Positions 9,001 through 15,417 of a stretch of DNA of 27,642 nt are shown here, one piece after another (position 1 is the stretch's first letter; each line of letters starts with the position of its first letter). The notes under the pieces were generated by a model. The model saw only the letters and a program-made list of their open reading frames with translations. It did not search any database and was not told where the DNA came from. Source of the stretch: Candidatus Cloacimonadota bacterium (GTDB lineage Bacteria; Cloacimonadota; Cloacimonadia; Cloacimonadales; Cloacimonadaceae); assembly GCA_023230795.1 (NCBI GenBank), contig JALNWR010000002.1, positions 1 through 27,642 on the forward strand. The letters run 5' to 3'. Both the position numbers and the translations under genes were made by a program.

Positions 9001-10109
9001 TTAGCTACGTCAATTGGCGTATAGACAAAGTTGATATCCCCTTCAGGTGGCACGGGCATAATCTGCAATGATAGCTCTTCATCGGGATTATCAGGATCGT
9101 CTATATAGGGCGCAAAATCTACTATATAGACCGAGTTACGTATAAAATACAGATCTTCAGGAATACTCAAAACAGGGGCATCATTTACTGGGGTAACGGT
9201 TACCTCAATCTCATGCTGCACACTTTCCCCAAATGGGTCTGAGGCTATGATGGTTATCGTTTCCGTGCCATGCCAATCCGGAGCAGGGATAAGGGTCAGG
9301 AATTGATATGATACCGTAGCAGTCAAATGCTCACTTCCATCACAGGAAAGGGTAAGAGGGTCGTTATCAGGATCGTTGAATAAACCCATGATATATTCTG
9401 GTCCCCATTGCGTGTCTTCCTCCATAGTAATCGTATGCAAAGAATCTATCGCCTCAGGGGGATTGTTTATCATGTTAATGTAATCTGTGCGCAATTTTGA
9501 AGATACTGCTCCAGTGTTTGTGCGAATTACCAACCGGACGCTATATACTCCCGGAGTGGTGTACTCATAACTGGGGTTTTGCACAAAGGAATCAAATACC
9601 CCATCGTTGTTAAAATCCCATTTCCAGGAGTTAATAGTTGACCAGGTATGAGCAGGATCGGTGCGACTATCGTCGGTAAAACTTACATGAAATGAAGGGT
9701 GTCCTGTCAGGATATCGGCATGGAAATCCGCTACCAGAGGCAGGGAGCTTACATGAAAAGTGGTACTTACACCAGTATTATGTGCCCATAGATCATTGCT
9801 GGATATATCGCAATAATGATTGTAGCTACCTACTCCCAGATTTGTGCCATCGGCCTGGACGGTGACCTGCAGACTATCGCCACTATTCACATTGCCAGCC
9901 ATCGGGCTAAAGCTAAGCCAGGAAGGCAAGCTTTCATCCAACCAAAATTCCAGCAGCCCAGTACCAACGTTTTCACGTAAAACATGCCAGTATCTGAAGA
10001 GCCTTCCACAGCGTTTAAGATCACGTAGTCTGGAGATATTTCGATAAGTGGTTCGGGCAGCATTCCTGTAGCATACAGGTTTACAGAATAGGTTCTGCCA
10101 TCTCCACAA
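6042..10109 (-). CDS. 3-prime part of a frameshifted giant surface protein: BACON-like, PKD, cadherin-like, beta-helix and FN3-like domains
   Basis: The frame is open from 10109, but the sensible protein begins near 9971. The first 46 residues are unlike any domain, and the same DNA continues the upstream frame. From NVGTGLLEFW onward the order is as follows. First a BACON-like domain (LPSWLSFSPMAGNV). Then PKD 1 (NSWKWDFNNDGVFD) and two cadherin/Ig-like domains (DPDNDPLTL, TVTPVNDAPVL). Then PKD 2 (HWLWEFGDGSSSELRNPEHQY) and a long parallel beta-helix with six NIRVRNSSNTQR-type repeats. The segment INSDPLFALPAERNFSLNRN leading to SPCIDAGNPE follows, common at the end of such helices. Last come PKD 3 and a fibronectin-III-like domain (APQNPALTRNG to FTWDAVS). 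These domains occur in secreted adhesins and polysaccharide-binding proteins. The C-terminus (KGVRLLKRE) shows no sorting domain that I recognise. Confidence 0.85.
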   Translation of the reverse strand: MWRWQNLFCKPVCYRNAARTTYRNISRLRDLKRCGRLFRYWHVLRENVGTGLLEFWLDESLPSWLSFSPMAGNVNSGDSLQVTVQADGTNLGVGSYNHYCDISSNDLWAHNTGVSTTFHVSSLPLVADFHADILTGHPSFHVSFTDDSRTDPAHTWSTINSWKWDFNNDGVFDSFVQNPSYEYTTPGVYSVRLVIRTNTGAVSSKLRTDYINMINNPPEAIDSLHTITMEEDTQWGPEYIMGLFNDPDNDPLTLSCDGSEHLTATVSYQFLTLIPAPDWHGTETITIIASDPFGESVQHEIEVTVTPVNDAPVLSIPEDLYFIRNSVYIVDFAPYIDDPDNPDEELSLQIMPVPPEGDINFVYTPIDVANTVGQLTVAFSSPSQIASSATFSIAVNDNMGRLIATTTFTMHVLEQFTPDIEIGDSYEFAGQTVAFTDVTLGNPDHWLWEFGDGSSSELRNPEHQYLVSGTYDIRLTLGNSQVPEEDRMVFIPGMITLSGTAVTVTDIPDTWTVLGSPYNLFGDVVIDSTATVTVEDDVVVNLFSEAPLHVRGAILANGVRFQPQSGSGRWGGIKFSGSGLREPSSLANCQIIDAIVPVDIATQSPVLSNLYIAVSDTTALADGEAIKIFESSCQISDAEILNYRAGITVDGHGPSRATPTLSNIRVRNSSNTQRTEDHDTIGVTLKSFATVDSLEVDNCSTGIIIGSDNETYSSTPTLSNIRVRNSSNTQRTVLQGTGILITGNAAPNLTDVNVSEVANGIVIDDITSMRATPTLTNIRVRNSSNTTRSITNGLIIRNTPNVLITDAWFDDFATGISIEADNRAASTPTLVNIRVRNSSNTQRTETCGIKITGSVNASMDDVEIEDYMNGLSYTMTNHTRAAETVTLSNIRVRNSSNTQRQVSTGAEFSGVEDLRITDMQIDDYSVGLKISASDTRATATPTLVNIRVRNSSNTQREENTSIFLGQGVRGSMQDSVVEEATIGILIAEGNQTVLENNQIINCKTGLRATGTNPLPLRKQLFAMEDAYLLEFPGEDYCAFELYGAGPWSLYQNTISGYAKGVKATNANVNFHTNILWTTGQELTPFVNNSSTIQSRYNNIYRSEGLHPGIGNINSDPLFALPAERNFSLNRNSPCIDAGNPEMAFDADGTIADMGYLAYLHSASAVPSTRFVVVGSQVDFTNISCGHDFADTQIEWDIGNDASIEGTDYNFSYIFDNPGLYDLRLRMQSGDLIDEKAYPGMIAVSSDQLLAPQNPALTRNGNDIVFTWDAVSQTVEGIPYVVPFYLIYKSDSPDGFYHYTGFTIGSETSFTDHDAALDSKAFYLVLGYTGTRAEMLNFVETNTMISRKGVRLLKRE
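7242..8123 (-). repeat. Six in-frame copies of a 12-residue beta-helix motif
   Basis: The motif NIRVRNSSNTQR (one copy ends TTR) is encoded at 8088-8123, 7917-7952, 7746-7781, 7581-7616, 7410-7445 and 7242-7277. Start-to-start distances are 171, 171, 165, 171 and 168 bases (55-57 residues). Each is preceded by a TL or VTL segment, usually TPTL. The copies are nearly identical as peptide but use different codons (Ser as AGC, TCC, AGT or TCA; Arg as CGG, CGC or AGA), so peptide identity is kept by selection and is not just recent duplication. Confidence 0.95.
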
Positions 10110-10852
10110 AGAACGTCCAGCATGCCATACACTCCTCCTTCTGAAGTAGGATTGCAGGAAATGGAAACATTAAGCATGCCTGAAGGGCCCAATTCTGTTG
10201 ATAGAGTAACGGCAGCGTAAGTCGTGGCGTCGGTGATAGCTCCCAGAACAAAACAAGGATCTCCGCTTATGCTTATACTTGTGATTTCACCCGTAGAATG
10301 ATAGGCCAACCACTCCGACGATAAAGTTATAGAAATGTCGGCAACGTCTCCCTGGCCCCCTATCGTGATATCGCCAAAATCGTAGTAGTAGGGTAAATCC
10401 AGCATCGGAGGCGGATCAAACCCGAACCCCTCTAATGGAACCTGCTTCATATTCCCAATACCGTACATGATTTCTAAATTTCCAGTGATCTCGTCCGCAA
10501 TTGACGGGGCAAATGCAATTTCTAAAACCTGCGGAACGTCAGGCATCAGGTCAAAAGGCGGAAATAGCATACTGGTAATTGTGTAGTCGGTTGATCCTGG
10601 AATAGTCATTGACGTTATCGTGAGATCCACAGAAGATAATAATTCTACTTGTGCATAGGCTACACTTCCCAGCTCCACATTACCGAAATTCAGCTCTGTT
10701 GGGGTAACAGTCAGCAGTTCCGTATCAAGGATATCAGCCCCCAGATTTCCGAAATCCTGGACGGCTGCGGTAGTCGTCTGCTCTGCCACAGCAAAGCTAA
10801 CAACAAAAATAAAAAGCAAACTAAAGCAAAGATGTTTAGTGTGATTCTTCAT
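9887..10852 (-). CDS. 5-prime part of the frameshifted surface protein: signal peptide and choice-of-anchor-D-like domain
   Basis: The 321-residue frame begins with a clear signal peptide (MKNHTKHLCF, hydrophobic core LLFIFVVSFAVA, cleavage probably before EQTTT). It continues with an ASH/choice-of-anchor-D-like domain (LTVTPTELNFGNVELGS to LEIAFAPSIADEITG) and a second similar segment. It then enters a BACON-like region (IEISPDYVILNAVEGSSDTG) that breaks after MFYVK. In the following bases the other frame reads NVGTGLLEFW, the expected continuation. Rejoining across the T4 run at 9970-9973 (+ strand) gives one protein of about 1603 residues. The last 27 residues of this frame are therefore probably not native. 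The start is secure: AAGGAGGTCACC precedes the ATG. As it stands this piece would be secreted without the PKD and beta-helix regions. Confidence 0.85.
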   Translation of the reverse strand: MKNHTKHLCFSLLFIFVVSFAVAEQTTTAAVQDFGNLGADILDTELLTVTPTELNFGNVELGSVAYAQVELLSSVDLTITSMTIPGSTDYTITSMLFPPFDLMPDVPQVLEIAFAPSIADEITGNLEIMYGIGNMKQVPLEGFGFDPPPMLDLPYYYDFGDITIGGQGDVADISITLSSEWLAYHSTGEITSISISGDPCFVLGAITDATTYAAVTLSTELGPSGMLNVSISCNPTSEGGVYGMLDVLCGDGRTYSVNLYATGMLPEPLIEISPDYVILNAVEGSSDTGMFYVKTLVLGCWNFGWMKACLPGLALARWLAM

Positions 10853-10854
10853 GG

Positions 10855-10874
10855 TGACCTCCTTTTTCAGGTCA
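10855..10874 (-). promoter_or_regulatory. Small hairpin over the surface-protein ribosome binding site
   Basis: On the minus strand TGACCT and AGGTCA form a perfect 6-bp stem around an 8-base loop (GAAAAAGG), ending 2 bases before the ATG. The Shine-Dalgarno AAGGAGGT lies half in the loop and half in the stem. It may temper translation, or it may be a by-product of the strong Shine-Dalgarno. Confidence 0.35.
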
Positions 10875-11045
10875 TTCTTGAATCTGTTAAGCCTTAAACT
10901 TCGGCAAGTTCGACAGTTGAGTCCGTATGATTGGTAAGATTTTCAAGCCTGATAAAATATGCTCATTGAGGACTCACACATAGAACGTCGCCTTACACCA
11001 TATATACTTAAATTGATTGCAAAAAATACAACCTACCTAATTACA

Positions 11046-11074
11046 AGATTATTCAACTCCCGTTTTTGTGTCAA
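11046..11074 (-). promoter_or_regulatory. Candidate promoter of the surface-protein/cyclase unit
   Basis: On the minus strand TTGACA (11074-11069), a 17-base spacer and TAATCT (11051-11046). The -35 is perfect and the -10 is weak. The same nine bases TTGACACAA also occur upstream of secA, which supports a real -35 type element. Confidence 0.45.
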
Positions 11075-11178
11075 GAAACTTTTTACCTTGAGTCCATATT
11101 TTTTATTATGCTTTTTCCTTAAGATTCCTTATCCCCTGATCTGCAAAGGGTCTCCTGTATAGATTGTCGTAAAACTGA

Positions 11179-11228
11179 CGTGGAAATTCGAGCTTGTTAT
11201 TCTGCTATTTCCACGACATTTCCACGAC
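11179..11228. repeat. 11-base tandem repeat with upstream inverted copy
   Basis: ATTTCCACGAC occurs twice head-to-tail (11207-11217 and 11218-11228). Its partial reverse complement CGTGGAAAT lies at 11179-11187, so a 9-bp stem with a 19-base loop can form. It stands about 190 bases upstream of the hydF start and is a possible regulator-binding site for the plus-strand operon. Confidence 0.6.
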
Positions 11229-11417
11229 ATCTAACAGGGTAGATTAGTCTGGGCAAAAGTAAACCTAAGCTTGATCTCCCATCATCCTGCGCCCTACGAG
11301 CCCACCCTGGAATCGCTTGAACTTGAGATGCTGCCTGGCTACACAAAAAAAGGACTTGACGGAAAACGGCAGATTAAGCCGTATGAAAAGAAAGATAAGA
11401 TAATATGGAGCATACAG

Positions 11418-12626
11418 ATGAGTACTACCCCTCGTGGTGAAAGATTGATTATTGCCCTTTTGGGGCGTAGAAACGCAGGAAAATCCAGCTTGATCAACGC
11501 TCTGATCGGACAGGAGGTAGCCATAGTGTCTGAGACTGCCGGCACGACCACAGACCCGGTAGCCAAGCATTATGAGCTTGCCCCTTTAGGCCCGGTAACC
11601 TTTTATGATACAGCCGGTTTGGATGATGAAGGTGAATTGGGACAAAAGCGGGTGGCCTCTACCCGTAAAATCCTGTATAGAGCGGATATTGTGATATTTA
11701 TAAATGACGGCAGCAGCTTTGTGGCTCCTGAACTGGATATGCTCGCCCTTATCCGGGAAATGAAGATTCCTGTGCTCATGGTCTTCAATAAGATAGATGT
11801 TTCGCAACCGATCCCGGAAAACATACTCTACTGTCAAAAGCTCAGCATCCCTTATGTGAGTCTTTCCGCCAAAGCCAAAACCGGCATCCTGCAAGCAAAG
11901 GAGGCTCTGGTAAAGCTGGCTCCACAGCCCAGCCAGGAAGAGCGCGTAATCCTGAGTGACATCATCAAAGCCAAAGACAGGGTAATCCTGGTCTGCCCCA
12001 TCGATGCCGCAGCTCCCAAGGGCCGTTTGATCCTGCCGCAGGTGCAGAGCTTGCGGGAGATTCTTGATAGTGATGCGATCGGTATAGTAGTTAAAGATAC
12101 TGAGTTAAAAGACAGCCTGGCTATGCTGGCCGAACCGCCGGATTTGGTAGTCACGGATTCTCAGGCGATCGAGCAGGTGAATCGCGAAACCCCGGAGCCT
12201 ATTGAATTGACCACTTTCTCCATACTCTTCGCACGTTACAAAGGCGAGCTGGATATACTGCTTACAGGTATAGATCAGATCGACCTTCTGCAGGACGGAG
12301 ATAAAGTAATGATAGCCGAAGCCTGCTCTCATCATGCTCAAAAGGACGATATTGGCCGGGTAAAACTGCCGCGTTGGATCAGTGAATATACCGGCAAAAA
12401 GCTAAGCTTTGAAGTTTTTGCCGGGCATGACTTCCCCGAGAGTCTGGAAGACTTTGCCCTCTGCATTCATTGCGGCGGTTGCATGATCAATGCGGCAGAA
12501 ATGAACCGCAGAATCCAGGAATGTTACAGGCGCAAGGTGCCCATCACAAATTACGGATTAACTATATGCAAGGTGCATGGCGCTTTTGATAGAGCCATCG
12601 CACCACTTATGAGGACAAGAAAATGA
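11418..12626 (+). CDS. hydF: [FeFe]-hydrogenase maturation GTPase HydF
   Basis: The 402-residue product carries an N-terminal Era/TrmE-like GTPase domain: G1 GRRNAGKSS (16-24), the G2 region TAGTTTDPV, G3 DTAGLDDEG, G4 NKID and G5 SAK. The middle is a dimerisation domain. The C-terminal part has the HydF cluster motif: CSHH (C-x-H), then about 45 residues later HCGGC (H-C-x-x-C), which bind a [4Fe-4S] cluster. HydF is the scaffold on which HydE and HydG build the H-cluster precursor. Neither partner is in the window. I chose the ATG at 11418 because TGGAG lies 8 bases upstream and HydF proteins begin close to the GTPase domain. The frame stays open upstream to a TTG at 11271, which would add 49 atypical residues. 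It heads the plus-strand operon and overlaps the next gene by 4 bases (ATGA). Confidence 0.95.
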   Translation: MSTTPRGERLIIALLGRRNAGKSSLINALIGQEVAIVSETAGTTTDPVAKHYELAPLGPVTFYDTAGLDDEGELGQKRVASTRKILYRADIVIFINDGSSFVAPELDMLALIREMKIPVLMVFNKIDVSQPIPENILYCQKLSIPYVSLSAKAKTGILQAKEALVKLAPQPSQEERVILSDIIKAKDRVILVCPIDAAAPKGRLILPQVQSLREILDSDAIGIVVKDTELKDSLAMLAEPPDLVVTDSQAIEQVNRETPEPIELTTFSILFARYKGELDILLTGIDQIDLLQDGDKVMIAEACSHHAQKDDIGRVKLPRWISEYTGKKLSFEVFAGHDFPESLEDFALCIHCGGCMINAAEMNRRIQECYRRKVPITNYGLTICKVHGAFDRAIAPLMRTRK

Positions 12627-13423
12627 AATACACAGTATCAGTTTTACAGTACAAACCGGAGTTCTTAAAGCCAAAGCAGAATTTTGCTTTGCTAAGCTCC
12701 ATGTTGAAAGAAATCAAGAGCGACCTCATCGTTTTGCCGGAATTGGCCACTTCCGGCTATGTCTTTGCACATCAGGATGAGGTGGCCAAGATAGCAGAAA
12801 GCATCCCCGAAGGTGAAATATTCCAGGGCTTTCGGGCGCTATCAAAATCCATCAACAGCAGCATCGTCTATGGCTTTGCCGAAAAGGCAGCGGACAAGTA
12901 TTACAATAGCTCCGCTCTGGTAAATCCGGATGGAAGCTATGATATCTATCGCAAGATTCATCTTTACTTTCGCGAAAAGCTGTTTTTCTCTCCGGGAGAA
13001 AGCCCGTTTGAGGTCTCGACCGCCAAATCCGGCGTCAAGATCGGCATGATGGTATGTTTTGACTGGCAGTTCCCGGAATCCGCCCGCAGCCTCGCTCTGA
13101 AAGGAGCTCAGATTCTCTGTCATCCCTCCAATCTGGTCTTGCCCTGGTGTCAGCAAGCAATGATAACCAGGTCTTTGGAAAACCGGGTGTTTTCTATTAC
13201 TTCAAATCGCACCGGTACTGAGATAAACGGCGAGCACAAGCATTATTTCACCGGTAAAAGCCAGATTTTGGGCACTAAAGGTGAAATCCTGATCCGGATG
13301 AACGATACCGAAGCAGGGGTTTACAGTGTGGAGATCGACCCCGAACTGGCCAGCAACAAACAGGTTACCGAAATGAACAGCGTGTTTTCTGATCGCCGCC
13401 CCTTAATGTATTACTTGCCATGA
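12623..13423 (+). CDS. Nitrilase-superfamily carbon-nitrogen hydrolase
   Basis: The 266 residues match the size of the family, and all three catalytic residues are visible: Glu40 (VLPELATSGY), Lys111 (YRKIHLYFRE) and Cys145 (GMMVCFDWQFPE). These enzymes cleave amide or nitrile C-N bonds through a cysteine thioester in the cytoplasm. The set includes omega-amidase and NIT-type repair amidases. The substrate cannot be read from the sequence. There is no signal peptide. It overlaps hydF at ATGA and ligA at ATGA, so translation is likely coupled. A link to hydrogenase maturation or DNA ligation is not implied by sequence and is probably only positional. Confidence 0.9.
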   Translation: MKYTVSVLQYKPEFLKPKQNFALLSSMLKEIKSDLIVLPELATSGYVFAHQDEVAKIAESIPEGEIFQGFRALSKSINSSIVYGFAEKAADKYYNSSALVNPDGSYDIYRKIHLYFREKLFFSPGESPFEVSTAKSGVKIGMMVCFDWQFPESARSLALKGAQILCHPSNLVLPWCQQAMITRSLENRVFSITSNRTGTEINGEHKHYFTGKSQILGTKGEILIRMNDTEAGVYSVEIDPELASNKQVTEMNSVFSDRRPLMYYLP

Positions 13424-15417
13424 CTACGTCCCAGATCAAAAAACGCATCCAATTCCTCTGCGCCGAGATCGAGCGGCACAACCGCTTGTATTACGCTGAA
13501 GCCAGCCCGGAAATCGCTGATTATGAATATGATCTGCTGGTGCAGGAACTGCAGGATTTGCAAGCAAAACATCCCGAAATCCAAGCTCCCGCGGTATTGG
13601 ACAAAGTGGGTGATGATCTGGATAAATCCGCTAAAACCATCCCGCACAAAGAGCGTATGGCGAGCCTCAGTAACGCCTATTCCATACAAGAGGTGATCGC
13701 CTGGTGGGACAAAATCGCCCTTGAGCTGGGAGACAGGCCTCAGCTATGTCTGGAGCCCAAAATCGATGGCTTTGGCATCAATCTCTTTTATTCCTCCGGG
13801 AAATTGCAATATGCCACTACCCGCGGTGATGGCTCTGTGGGAGAAGACGTTACCGAGAACTTCCTTACTCTGCCCCATATCCCGCGTGAGATACCCTTAC
13901 AAAGTGATATTGAGATCAGAGGCGAGATTTACTTTCCCATCAAAGCCTTTTTGGCCATGAATGAAAGCCGGCGCCAAAATGAGGAAAAACCCTTTGCAAA
14001 TCCCCGCAATGCAGCCGCCGGGTCCATCAAGCTGAAAGACATAGAGATGGTCAAAGCCAGGCCGCTTCGAGCCTTCTTTTATACCGCAGGTTATATTGCC
14101 GATGCTGCGCCTTTTGGCAGCCAGGATGAGCTGCTGCGTTGGCTGCAGGATAGCGGCTTCCCCGTGAGCGATAAGCACAAAGTTTGCCAGGACAAAGACT
14201 GCCTTATAAACTTCTGCAACCAGATGGAAGAGCAGCGGGCCAGGCTGGATTATGACATAGACGGCGTGGTGATAAAAATAGACGATACGGCTCTGCATCA
14301 TAAACTTGGTTCTACGGCCAAGAGTCCCAAATGGGCTATTGCTTACAAATTCAAGCCGGAAGAAAAGGAAACTCTGCTCAAACGGGTGGATTTCCAGGTA
14401 GGACGTACGGGAGCGATTACCCCAGTGGCGATTTTAGAACCAGTATATATCTCCGGAACCACGGTATCCCGCAGTACACTACACAATTTTGACGAAATCC
14501 GCCGCCTTAATCTGCATGAAGGCGATACTATCCGGCTGATCAAAAGCGGAGAGATCATTCCAAAGATATTGGCTGTGAACAAAGATTTACGCCCTGCAGG
14601 TGCCAAACCGATATCTCTGCCGGATAAATGCCCGGTCTGCGGCAGCCCTCTTTCCCGGGAGGAGGAAGCCGCCATAGATTATTGCAGTTCAGCGGATTGT
14701 CCGGCGCAGCTCGCCCGTAGCATCGAGCATTTTGCCTCTCGTGATGCTATGGACATCCTGGGGCTGGGGACTGCGCTCGTAGCTCGCTTATTGCAAGAAG
14801 GCATTATATCCAGCGTAGCGGATCTGTATCGCATAGATTATGATAAAGTCAAGGAATTGGAGCGCATAGGCGAGAAATCCGCCCGGAACCTGCAGGAAGC
14901 CATCCAAAGCTCCAAAACCAAGAACTTCGACCGCATACTTTACGCTCTGGGCATCCGCCATGTGGGGACGGTCACCGCGCGCAATCTGGCAGTGCACTTT
15001 CAGAATATCGACGCCCTGGAGCAGGCCAGCGCTCAAGAGCTGAGTGAAGTGCCGGAAGTGGGTGATAAAATCGCCGAATCTATCTCAGATTACTTTGCCA
15101 ATCCCAAGAATCATAGCCTGATCCGGGAGTTGAAAAAACAGGGACTGAAGATGAGCTTTGAGTCCCAAAAAGAGTCAGACAGCCTGGCTGGGCTCTCTTT
15201 TCTGGTCACCGGAAGCTTGAGCAATATCTCTCGTAAGGATATGGAAAGCCTGATCATCAGCCATGGCGGCAAGATCTTAAGCGGAGTTTCAAAAAACCTG
15301 GATTATCTGATCGTGGGCGAAAAGCCGGGTTCCAAGCTGACCAAAGCCGAAAAGCTGGGCACAGTCAGGATCATTGGCGAGGACGAGCTTATAGCCATGC
15401 TGGAGCGCAAAACGTGA
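13420..15417 (+). CDS. ligA: NAD+-dependent DNA ligase LigA
   Basis: The 665 residues are full length for LigA (about 670). Domains in order: Ia NAD+-binding domain (HNRLYYAEASPEIADYEYD), adenylation domain with the nucleophile Lys114 in EPKIDG, and OB fold. Next are a four-cysteine zinc finger (CPVCGSPL to CSSADCPAQL), helix-hairpin-helix repeats (LGIRHVGTVTARNLA) and a C-terminal BRCT domain (LSFLVTGSLSNISRKDME). It seals nicks in replication and repair using NAD+. It starts inside the nitrilase stop (ATGA) and has no strong Shine-Dalgarno of its own, which suggests translational coupling. Its stop overlaps the GTG start of the next gene. Confidence 0.98.
   Translation: MTTSQIKKRIQFLCAEIERHNRLYYAEASPEIADYEYDLLVQELQDLQAKHPEIQAPAVLDKVGDDLDKSAKTIPHKERMASLSNAYSIQEVIAWWDKIALELGDRPQLCLEPKIDGFGINLFYSSGKLQYATTRGDGSVGEDVTENFLTLPHIPREIPLQSDIEIRGEIYFPIKAFLAMNESRRQNEEKPFANPRNAAAGSIKLKDIEMVKARPLRAFFYTAGYIADAAPFGSQDELLRWLQDSGFPVSDKHKVCQDKDCLINFCNQMEEQRARLDYDIDGVVIKIDDTALHHKLGSTAKSPKWAIAYKFKPEEKETLLKRVDFQVGRTGAITPVAILEPVYISGTTVSRSTLHNFDEIRRLNLHEGDTIRLIKSGEIIPKILAVNKDLRPAGAKPISLPDKCPVCGSPLSREEEAAIDYCSSADCPAQLARSIEHFASRDAMDILGLGTALVARLLQEGIISSVADLYRIDYDKVKELERIGEKSARNLQEAIQSSKTKNFDRILYALGIRHVGTVTARNLAVHFQNIDALEQASAQELSEVPEVGDKIAESISDYFANPKNHSLIRELKKQGLKMSFESQKESDSLAGLSFLVTGSLSNISRKDMESLIISHGGKILSGVSKNLDYLIVGEKPGSKLTKAEKLGTVRIIGEDELIAMLERKT

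Larger units (their letters stand above)
10875..11417. other. Divergent intergenic region between the surface-protein unit and hydF
   Basis: No convincing gene is present in these 543 bases. The left two thirds are AT-rich and hold a candidate minus-strand promoter (11046-11074), implying a leader of about 185 bases for the surface-protein unit. The right part holds an 11-base tandem repeat with an inverted copy (11179-11228). A frame continuous with hydF runs through 11271-11417, but it has only TTG starts and no family resemblance that I recognise. No good sigma-70 promoter was visible for the plus-strand operon. Confidence 0.6.

Noticed and set aside
9966..9976. Programmed -1 frameshift site
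   Set aside because: The local codons GTG AAA ACG do not form an X-XXY-YYZ slippery heptamer, and I saw no clear stimulatory structure. A lost base in the A4 run is simpler.
11271..11417. TTG at 11271 as the start of hydF
   Set aside because: The added 49 residues are atypical for HydF. The ATG at 11418 has a good ribosome binding site and starts just before the GTPase domain.
11088..11417. Sigma-70 promoter for the hydF operon
   Set aside because: Several TTG-type hexamers exist, but none has a fitting -10 at 16-18 bases.
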